Position numbers and translations under genes: made by a program
Notes under the pieces: model-generated
Database searches by the model: none
What the model saw: the letters and a program-made list of their open reading frames with translations, nothing else
What the model was told of the DNA's origin: nothing
Assembly: GCA_002297415.1 (NCBI GenBank)
Contig: DBKZ01000087.1
Coordinates: 14,274-34,538, forward strand
Reading direction: 5' to 3'
Length of the DNA: 20,265 nucleotides
From: Ruminococcaceae bacterium UBA737
GTDB lineage: Bacteria > Bacillota > Clostridia > Oscillospirales > Acutalibacteraceae
Shown here: piece after piece, positions 1 to 5,561 of the stretch
How positions within the stretch are numbered: position 1 is the stretch's first letter
Layout of the letters: the number at the start of each line of letters is the position of its first letter

Positions 1-95
1 ACTGGGGCAACGGTCAGGACAGAATTAACCGTCTTACCGCCGCAGGCTACGATTATAACGCCGTTCAGGCAGAGGTTAACCGCAGGCTCGGTTAG
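1..95 (+). CDS. Phage-type endolysin, C-terminal end with Cpl-7 (CW_7) wall-binding repeat (partial)
   Basis: Only the last 31 codons are in the window; the gene enters from the left and stops at TAG 93-95. The readable tail begins W-G-N-G-Q-D-R and continues N-R-L-T-A-A-G-Y-D-Y, ending in V-N-R-R-L-G. This matches the Cpl-7/CW_7 repeat, a cell-wall-binding module at the C terminus of many phage lysozymes and amidases. The catalytic domain lies outside the window, so the bond cut (glycan or peptide) cannot be stated. The holin gene follows 33 bases downstream on the same strand, which fits a lysis cassette. The call rests on the motif and the neighbour; a chromosomal wall hydrolase carrying the same module is the main alternative. 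Confidence 0.8.
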   Translation, partial: WGNGQDRINRLTAAGYDYNAVQAEVNRRLG

Positions 96-128
96 TTTCC
101 GCCGTGTCTTAAAAAAGGAGAAATAAAA

Positions 129-326
129 ATGAAAGAAAAATTTTTAAAGTGGCTTAAGGCCGCGGCTGTCAGAGCGGTCAAAACCACCGCGCAGACCGCA
201 ATAGCGACTATAGCAACATCCGCAATGATATGCGAGGTAAACTGGAAGCTGGTGCTGAGCGCTTCGGCGGTTGCAGGACTTTTATCCTTGCTTTCATCCG
301 TTGCGGGGCTTCCCGAAATTAAGTAA
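129..326 (+). CDS. Small phage holin, r1t family-like
   Basis: The gene encodes a 65-residue membrane protein. The N terminus is basic and amphipathic (residues 1-18), followed by two hydrophobic stretches, about 19-35 and 41-60, separated by a short loop around N38-W39. The pattern R-A-V-K-T-T-A-Q near the start and a serine/alanine-rich second segment ending close to the C terminus fits r1t-type phage holins, which form inner-membrane lesions that let the endolysin reach the wall. An AAGGAG ribosome binding site sits 9-14 bases before the ATG. It follows directly on the endolysin tail, so the pair is a lysis module. The order lysin then holin is the reverse of many phages but occurs in Firmicute prophages. 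It could also serve as a small exporter for a domesticated autolysin. Confidence 0.75.
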   Translation: MKEKFLKWLKAAAVRAVKTTAQTAIATIATSAMICEVNWKLVLSASAVAGLLSLLSSVAGLPEIK

Positions 327-333
327 AAAACAG

Positions 334-361
334 TTGAAAAATTTCGGATATGCGGTATAAT
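334..361 (+). promoter_or_regulatory. Promoter of the antiporter gene
   Basis: TTGAAA at 334-339 and TATAAT at 356-361 are separated by 16 bases, a good match to a housekeeping promoter. Transcription would begin near 368, giving a leader of about 60 bases before the ATG at 430. The box pair begins just after the holin stop codon, so the antiporter need not depend on phage transcription. Confidence 0.6.
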
Positions 362-371
362 TATATCCGAA
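343..371. promoter_or_regulatory. Palindrome spanning the antiporter -10 box, candidate operator
   Basis: Perfect 9-bp arms, TTCGGATAT at 343-351 and ATATCCGAA at 363-371, flank 11 bases that contain the TATAAT box. A protein dimer bound here would cover the -10 box and start site, so repression is the natural reading. No regulator gene is adjacent. The same sequence could instead form an RNA hairpin at the end of the phage transcript, but it lacks a following T run. Confidence 0.45.
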
Positions 372-377
372 GACAAG

Positions 378-408
378 CGGCACTTGCCTTTAATAAAGGC
401 AGGTGCCG
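378..408 (+). terminator. Leader hairpin or weak terminator before the antiporter
   Basis: A 14-bp stem with one G-T pair (CGGCACTTGCCTTT paired with AAAGGCAGGTGCCG) and a three-base TAA loop is followed by a short T-rich stretch, TAATTTTA. It could end transcription from the holin side. It also lies about 10 bases after the predicted start site of the antiporter promoter, so it would be part of the antiporter leader and might attenuate it. Confidence 0.5.
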
Positions 409-429
409 TAATTTTATGGGGAGATATAT

Positions 430-1614
430 ATGGAAAAATATCAGTTTTTGCTGTTTTTGGCGCTAATTTTAATTTTTACAAAGCTGTTCGGGGTTATTAC
501 CGCTAAGGTACATCTTCCGCAGGTTGTCGGTGCGCTTATAGCAGGCGTTATATTAGGGCCGAGCGTTTTAGGCTTTATAGACCAGAATGATTTCCTTATA
601 AAAATTTCTGAAATCGGCGTTATAATGCTTATGTTCTTAGCGGGTATTGATACCGACCTTGAGGAATTAAAGCATACCGGTCCTGCCGCGTGCCTGATTG
701 CGGCAATGGGCGTTGCGGTGCCGATTTTAATGTGCGGAGGGGCATACCTTCTTTTCTTTGCGGATAAATACGATTTTAATACCATGATGAAAGCCGCGTT
801 TATCGGCGTTGTATTTGCGGCGACCTCGGTCAGTATCACCGTAGAAACCTTAAACGAAATGGGCAAGCTTAAAAGCAAGGTCGGAACGGCGCTTTTATCC
901 GCCGCTATTATAGACGATATTATAGGAATAGTTGTTTTAAGCATTTTAACGGGGCTCGGCGGCTCCGATGAAAGCCCGATAAAGGTAGTTATAAAAATTC
1001 TTTTGTTTTTCGTATTTACGGGTGTCGTCGGCTTTATCGTTTACAGGCTCTTTAAAATGCTTTCAATCAACCATTCCCACCACCGCAGAATTGCGATTTG
1101 GGCGCTTGCTTTTTGCCTGCTCATGGCATTTTGCGCGGAAAAATTCTTCGGCGTCGCGGATATCACGGGCGCATATTTCGCAGGCGTAATTCTCTGCAAC
1201 CTTACGGATATGAGACCCTATGTCGCAAAAAAGATAAATGTAGCTTCATACCTTTTCTTCTCCCCTGTTTTCTTTGCAAGCATAGGTCTTAAAACAAATT
1301 TAAGAGAAATCACCGCGGATGTTCTTTTCTTCTCGCTAGCCCTTATCGTAACCGCGGTTGCGGCAAAGATAATCGGCTGCGGAGCGGCGGCAAGAATTTG
1401 CAGAATGAACAGCAAGGATTCGCTTAAGGTAGGAGTCGGAATGGTCGCAAGAGGCGAGGTTGCGCTGATGGTAGCTCAAAAGGGACTGAGCGCGGGATAT
1501 ATTGACGAAAAGCTTCTTCCCGCTATAGTTCTTACAGTCGTTGTCTGTGCGCTTGTAACGCCGGTGCTTTTAAAGCTTTGCTATAATGAAAAGGGAATTA
1601 AAGCTAAAGAATAA
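430..1614 (+). CDS. CPA2-family cation/proton antiporter (Kef/NapA-like)
   Basis: The gene encodes a 394-residue polytopic membrane protein with about 12-13 hydrophobic segments, the usual length of the antiporter domain alone. Family marks include G-A-L-I-A-G-V-I-L-G-P near residue 34, L-M-F-L-A-G-I-D-T near 67, and paired aspartates D162-D163 in the I-I-D-D-I-I-G segment. In CPA2 exchangers this DD pair binds the cation and proton and is associated with electrogenic Na+/H+ exchange. A conserved late segment reads M-V-A-R-G-E-V-A-L. No C-terminal TrkA-N nucleotide-binding domain follows, which argues against a full Kef K+ efflux system. A GGGAG site lies 8 bases before the ATG. The gene is monocistronic between a hairpin and a terminator. 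Likely job: pH and Na+ homeostasis at the cytoplasmic membrane. Ion choice cannot be read from sequence. Confidence 0.85.
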   Translation: MEKYQFLLFLALILIFTKLFGVITAKVHLPQVVGALIAGVILGPSVLGFIDQNDFLIKISEIGVIMLMFLAGIDTDLEELKHTGPAACLIAAMGVAVPILMCGGAYLLFFADKYDFNTMMKAAFIGVVFAATSVSITVETLNEMGKLKSKVGTALLSAAIIDDIIGIVVLSILTGLGGSDESPIKVVIKILLFFVFTGVVGFIVYRLFKMLSINHSHHRRIAIWALAFCLLMAFCAEKFFGVADITGAYFAGVILCNLTDMRPYVAKKINVASYLFFSPVFFASIGLKTNLREITADVLFFSLALIVTAVAAKIIGCGAAARICRMNSKDSLKVGVGMVARGEVALMVAQKGLSAGYIDEKLLPAIVLTVVVCALVTPVLLKLCYNEKGIKAKE

Positions 1615-1633
1615 AATCGGAGCTTCAAAAAAT

Positions 1634-1665
1634 AGGTATCGGAATTAACCGATACCTCTTTTTTA
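1634..1665 (+). terminator. Rho-independent terminator of the antiporter gene
   Basis: A perfect 9-bp stem (AGGTATCGG and CCGATACCT, loop AATTAA) is followed at once by a T run. It lies 20 bases after the stop codon and has textbook form. Confidence 0.9.
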
Positions 1666-1675
1666 TATTTAATTT

Positions 1676-1912
1676 CGTGCCGTAAGGCATACATCTAAGT
1701 GTCCCCCTTAGCCTTTAGGGGGATGTCAAAGCGAATAGCTTTGACAGGGGGATATACTAAAGATTTTAAACTGAAAATACAGAATATTTCTTTTGATATT
1801 TGAGTATTATCAAAAGAAAAATCCCTCCACCGCGCTATGGCGCGGTCCCCCTCCCTTTAGGGCAAGGGAGGCAAAATACCCCTCTGTATTGACATTCGTC
1901 AATACAGAGGGG
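1676..1912. repeat. Intergenic dispersed repeat region made of several hairpins
   Basis: This fills the 332-base gap between the antiporter and beta-phosphoglucomutase genes. It opens with a small hairpin, TGCC-GTAA-GGCA, in the context CGTGCCGTAAGGCATACAT, which recurs at 20089-20107 as a GCAA-loop version. Then come a CCCCCT/AGGGGG stem (about 1702-1722), TGTCAAAG/CTTTGACA (about 1724-1746), CCGCGC-TATG-GCGCGG (1830-1845), CCTCCCTT/AAGGGAGG (1850-1871) and a 15-bp stem at 1879-1912. Such chains of GC-rich hairpins are typical of dispersed repeats in Clostridia. An open frame of about 60 codons on the plus strand here is a by-product of the repeats, with no recognisable product. Confidence 0.7.
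1879..1912 (-). terminator. Strong hairpin at the 3' end of the phosphorylase operon
   Basis: A perfect 15-bp stem with a four-base ATTC loop lies 35 bases beyond the last stop codon of the minus-strand operon. On the minus strand it is followed by TATTTT, so it probably ends or protects that transcript. It is also the last hairpin of the repeat region and may have been recruited from it. Confidence 0.55.
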
Positions 1913-1946
1913 AGCCTTACTTTACGCCGTACAAAAAATCTGAAAA

Positions 1947-2594
1947 TCAGGCGAGATTTGAGATATCAAATGTATTAAGTCCCGAAGCCTTATAGGTAGC
2001 GTTCGAATTTTCGACCGCTTTTCCGAGGCCTAAAACATCCATTCCGCCTGCAATTGCCGCTTCAACGCCTGCTTCGGCGTCCTCAACGACCATACAGTCG
2101 GCAGGAGCAATTCCTACAAGCTTTGCCGCAAGCAAGAATACCTCGGGATCGGGCTTGCTCTTTGTAATCTGATTGCCGTCGGCAACCGCGTCAAAATAAG
2201 TGTCAAGTCCTATTCCCTTAAGAATTGCGGGGGTGTTTTTGCTTGAAGAGCCTATAGCAAGCTTAACGCCCTGCGCTCTTAATTTTTCGCAAAAATCCAT
2301 AACTCCCGGAAGAACATCGGCAGGAGTTAAATCCTTGATATACTCGCGGTAGAAATTATTTTTTCTTTCTGCCATTTCAGCCTTTTCCTCAGCGGTATAA
2401 GCCTTATTTGCCTTTTCAAGCACGATTTCAAGGCTCTCCATTCGGCTGACGCCTCTGAGCCTCTGATTTATTTCGCGGTCGAAATAAATACCCTCCTCAT
2501 CGGCAAGCTTTTTCCAGCCCTTATAATGGCATTCATCGGTGCAGACAATTACACCGTCCAAATCAAATATAACTGCTTTATATTTCAACTTCAA
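1947..2594 (-). CDS. pgmB: Beta-phosphoglucomutase (HAD superfamily)
   Basis: The product interconverts beta-glucose 1-phosphate and glucose 6-phosphate in the cytoplasm, through a beta-glucose 1,6-bisphosphate intermediate. At 215 residues it has the usual length. Visible motifs are the HAD nucleophile pair D11-L-D13-G, the cap-domain R-L-R-G-V-S-R (45-51), the phosphate-binding G-S-S-S (115-118), K147 in K-P-D-P-E, and the metal-binding E171-D172. No ATG is available: the start is TTG at 2594, or a second TTG at 2588 giving M-K-Y-K-A-V-I-F-D-L-D-G, which better fits the spacing from the GAGG upstream and the family's usual N terminus. The start lies inside the end of the GH65 gene (17-base overlap), so translation is coupled. 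Pairing with GH65 is the classical arrangement, because GH65 inverting phosphorylases release beta-glucose 1-phosphate. Confidence 0.92.
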   Translation of the reverse strand: MKLKYKAVIFDLDGVIVCTDECHYKGWKKLADEEGIYFDREINQRLRGVSRMESLEIVLEKANKAYTAEEKAEMAERKNNFYREYIKDLTPADVLPGVMDFCEKLRAQGVKLAIGSSSKNTPAILKGIGLDTYFDAVADGNQITKSKPDPEVFLLAAKLVGIAPADCMVVEDAEAGVEAAIAGGMDVLGLGKAVENSNATYKASGLNTFDISNLA

Positions 2595-4812
2595 CGCCCT
2601 CTTTTCCTACATTATATACTTTTCCGCAGATATTTATCGGCTCTGCATCACCGTCAAGAACAAATTTTGCCCTGCCGTTTCTTATATCGACCGTAAGCAC
2701 CTTTTCCCTGTAGAGAATTTTGAACTGATAGCCTTTCCATTTTTCGGGCAGAGTGGGCTTAAAGAAGAGCATATCGTCGTCCGTTCTCATTCCGCCGAAG
2801 CCGTAAACAATATTCATCCAAGCGGCGGCGGCAGAGGTGACATGGAGTCCCTGATGGGTGTTGCGGTTATAATCGTCAAGGTCGAGACGGCTTGCATATT
2901 TAGCATACTCATAAGCCTGATCCGCCTTTCCGATTTCAGCCGCGATAATCGAATGAATCGACGGCGAAAGAGAGCTTTCATGGAAACAGCGTGCTTCATA
3001 GAAATCATAGTTTGCCGCCTTCTGCTCTAATGTGAAATCCTTTGAGAAGAAGAAAAGCATTAAAACTACATCGGGCTGTTTTAACATATTTACTCTGAAA
3101 ATGCTGTCATAAGCCCAGTATTTATATATCGGAACACGGTCGGGAGAAATGGAATTAACATCAATATGGGGAAGATCGAAATAGCCGTCATGCTGTTCGA
3201 AAAGCTTTGTATCATCATTATAATTGATACGCATTTTATCGGCTTTCATTTTCCAGTCCTCAAGCTCGCCGTCCTCTAAAGCGGGAATGTTCTCGGGGCA
3301 AACCTTTTTCATTTCGCCGATAACATCAACCGTGTAGTCAAACATCTTTTTAACCATATAATTGGTATATGTATTGTTGTTGACCATCATGTGGAACTCG
3401 TCGGGTCCCATAACGCCGTAAAGACCGTATTCACCGGTAACAGGGCTGAAGCCGCCGCGCGAAGCGAAATAACGGCTTACCTCTACGAGGAGCTTAACGC
3501 CGTATTTATAAAGGAATTCCTTATCCTTTAAATTTGTTACATAATGCCATACCGCATAGGCAACCGCCGCTGACACATGGATTTCAAGATTTCCGTGCTG
3601 CCAAACGCCGCAGCTCTCGGTACCGTCAATAGTAACCATCGGGAAGCATGCGCCTTTAGTATCCTGCTCTACGGCTCTGTCCTGAGCCTGCTTTAAGGTG
3701 TTGTAGCGGTACATAATAAGATTTTTTGCCGCCTGAGGGTTATTGAACATATAAAACGGCAGGCAGTAGGTTTCCGTGTCCCAGAAGGTCCAGCCGGAAT
3801 ATTTTTCGCCGGTAAGACCCTTTGCGCCGATATTCAGTGATCCGTCCTCGCCGTGATAGGTCTGATGAAGGCTGAATATGCAAAATCTTACGCCCTGCTG
3901 ATTTTCCTCGTCCCCGTCAATCACGATATCAAGCTTATTCCAGACATTTGCCCAGAATTTTTCGTGGTCAGCCTTATATTCGTCATATCCTCTTGCAAAA
4001 AGCTTGCTCGCTTTAGCCGCACTTTTGCTTATAAAGTCATCGTCCGAAACGGATTTATCCTTTTCGGTTATATTAACGCTCAGTCTTTCAAAAACCTTGC
4101 GTTCATTCTTTGAAAGCTTAAAGCTGTACTCGGCGCAGGATTTCTTTTCCTCTGTAAAATAGCGGTCGGGGGTCATATTAGCCTTGAATTCGGAATAAAC
4201 GCGCTGTCCGCTCGACTCGGTGCAGGCGGCTATAACGCCGTCCGCCTTATATACCTCATGCCAGAAATTGCGGTTTTCCTCCTCGTGGAAGGGTGTGAAA
4301 TCAGAGCCTGCGACTATCTTTATTTCGCCCTCGAAGCCTAAAGACTCAATTTCTATCTTCTGCGCCGCAATTTCGCGCGCGGTCATCGAAATAAATCTTT
4401 CGAAGGTGAATTTCAGTCCGTTCCATTTAAAGGTTCTTGTAACAATTCCGCGCTTCATATCAAGCTCGCGGTAAAAATCCTCGACCTTGCATTTAGCGAG
4501 GTCAAGCTCCTCGCCGTTTGCGAAAATTCTTGTATAAATCCAGTTATTTGCGTTTATCATAAAGCAACAACGCTCGGAAAGTCCCTTAAAATGCTCGAAA
4601 TAGGTTATCGGCTTTTCTTCCCATACGCCGTTGAAATAACTGCCCTTCAAGCTATCGCCCGAATAGACCTCGTCAAAATAACCTCTTGTTCCCATGTACT
4701 CGTTTCCGAGCGAAAAAATACTTTCGGAAACTCTTCCTCTTTCGGGATTGAAGCCCGTTTCGGTGATTTTCCAAGGGTCTACCCCGTAATACTTAATTGC
4801 TTCCTTTGCCAT
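2578..4812 (-). CDS. GH65 family disaccharide phosphorylase (alpha-glucoside, inverting)
   Basis: The product is a cytoplasmic enzyme that cleaves an alpha-glucosidic disaccharide with phosphate and releases beta-glucose 1-phosphate. At 744 residues it fits GH65 maltose/kojibiose-type phosphorylases. The N-terminal beta-sandwich carries N-P-E-R-G-R followed by S-L-G-N-E-Y-M-G-T-R-G (22-44). The (alpha/alpha)6 core carries G-A-K-G-L-T-G (329-335), F-W-D-T-E (343-347) and the catalytic acid E472 in G-P-D-E-F-H, followed by V-N-N-N-T-Y-T-N. A GGAG site precedes the ATG. No signal peptide is present. It lies 51 bases after the esterase and overlaps pgmB, which consumes its product. The linkage used (maltose, trehalose, kojibiose, nigerose, glucosyl-rhamnose or other) cannot be assigned. 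The G-W-T-F-W-D-T-E variant, with Trp where many members have His, hints at a less common specificity. Confidence 0.9.
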   Translation of the reverse strand: MAKEAIKYYGVDPWKITETGFNPERGRVSESIFSLGNEYMGTRGYFDEVYSGDSLKGSYFNGVWEEKPITYFEHFKGLSERCCFMINANNWIYTRIFANGEELDLAKCKVEDFYRELDMKRGIVTRTFKWNGLKFTFERFISMTAREIAAQKIEIESLGFEGEIKIVAGSDFTPFHEEENRNFWHEVYKADGVIAACTESSGQRVYSEFKANMTPDRYFTEEKKSCAEYSFKLSKNERKVFERLSVNITEKDKSVSDDDFISKSAAKASKLFARGYDEYKADHEKFWANVWNKLDIVIDGDEENQQGVRFCIFSLHQTYHGEDGSLNIGAKGLTGEKYSGWTFWDTETYCLPFYMFNNPQAAKNLIMYRYNTLKQAQDRAVEQDTKGACFPMVTIDGTESCGVWQHGNLEIHVSAAVAYAVWHYVTNLKDKEFLYKYGVKLLVEVSRYFASRGGFSPVTGEYGLYGVMGPDEFHMMVNNNTYTNYMVKKMFDYTVDVIGEMKKVCPENIPALEDGELEDWKMKADKMRINYNDDTKLFEQHDGYFDLPHIDVNSISPDRVPIYKYWAYDSIFRVNMLKQPDVVLMLFFFSKDFTLEQKAANYDFYEARCFHESSLSPSIHSIIAAEIGKADQAYEYAKYASRLDLDDYNRNTHQGLHVTSAAAAWMNIVYGFGGMRTDDDMLFFKPTLPEKWKGYQFKILYREKVLTVDIRNGRAKFVLDGDAEPINICGKVYNVGKEGVEVEI

Positions 4813-4863
4813 AATTTATCTCCAATCTGTTTATTTTAGATATCGCATTTCATAAATTCACCC

Positions 4864-5541
4864 TCAGCCGAATTTTTCGCTGTCCGCAAAAGCGTCCGAA
4901 GTTTTAGCGCCGTCCCTTATTTTTTTCTTGCTTAAAAGCCAGTCATAAACCTCTTTTGAGGAAAGCGCGGTTATCCACGAATCGTGAGCCACGCCGTCAA
5001 GCAAAGTAAGCTTAGCGGTAAGATTGTTTTCCTGAGAATTTATCGCGTTTACCATTTTAACGCTTTCCTCGGGAAAAACGACCGTATCGCATTTTCCGTG
5101 AAATGCCCAAACATAGGTTTTATGAAGCTCCCAGACATTCCAGTACATTCCGCCGCCGCAAATAGGAACAATAGCCGCAAAGGTATCGGGCATGCTCATC
5201 GCAAGCTGCCAGCAGCCGTAGCCGCCCATGCTTGAGCCTGTTAAATATACTCTGTCTTTATCGACATCGTCTCTGTTAACGATTTCCTTTACAAATTCCT
5301 TCAGCTGCTCGAAAATATCAAACCATGAATTTGCATTACATAAGGGCGTAAAGCAAAGGAAATCCGATTCGTCCTTAGAGAAAACACAATAATCCTCATA
5401 AAACTGGTTTTTGCTTAAATTTTCTAAGGTTCCAAACCTTGTGCCCGCGCCGTGAAGATAAATAAGCGTAGGCATTTTGCCGCTATAGCAAAGAGGCTTT
5501 TTTTCGATATATTCGATATTTTTAAATTTTTTAAACTCCAT
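4864..5541 (-). CDS. Cytoplasmic alpha/beta-hydrolase, carboxylesterase-like
   Basis: The product is a 225-residue alpha/beta-hydrolase. The oxyanion strand reads Y-L-H-G-A-G (29-33). The nucleophile elbow G-S-S104-M-G-G-Y-G is followed by D152 in H-G-K-C-D-T and H186 in V-A-H-D-S-W, a complete Ser-Asp-His triad with normal spacing. The form resembles short feruloyl/acetyl esterases and prolyl-oligopeptidase-like esterases. No signal peptide or wall anchor is seen, so it acts inside the cell. It lies between the GH94 gene (20 bases upstream) and the GH65 gene (51 bases downstream), with a GGAG site 9 bases before its ATG. Removing acyl groups from imported oligosaccharides before phosphorolysis is a reasonable role, but it is inferred from position only. 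Confidence 0.8.
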   Translation of the reverse strand: MEFKKFKNIEYIEKKPLCYSGKMPTLIYLHGAGTRFGTLENLSKNQFYEDYCVFSKDESDFLCFTPLCNANSWFDIFEQLKEFVKEIVNRDDVDKDRVYLTGSSMGGYGCWQLAMSMPDTFAAIVPICGGGMYWNVWELHKTYVWAFHGKCDTVVFPEESVKMVNAINSQENNLTAKLTLLDGVAHDSWITALSSKEVYDWLLSKKKIRDGAKTSDAFADSEKFG

Positions 5542-5561
5542 TATAAAATCTCCGAAAAAAC

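Noticed and set aside
92..376. Open frame of 94 codons opposite the holin
   Set aside because: It is antisense to the holin and its composition is what the complement of two hydrophobic segments gives; no ribosome site is evident.
1793..1978. Open frame of about 61 codons on the plus strand
   Set aside because: It runs through hairpin repeats, has no plausible ribosome site and no recognisable protein features.
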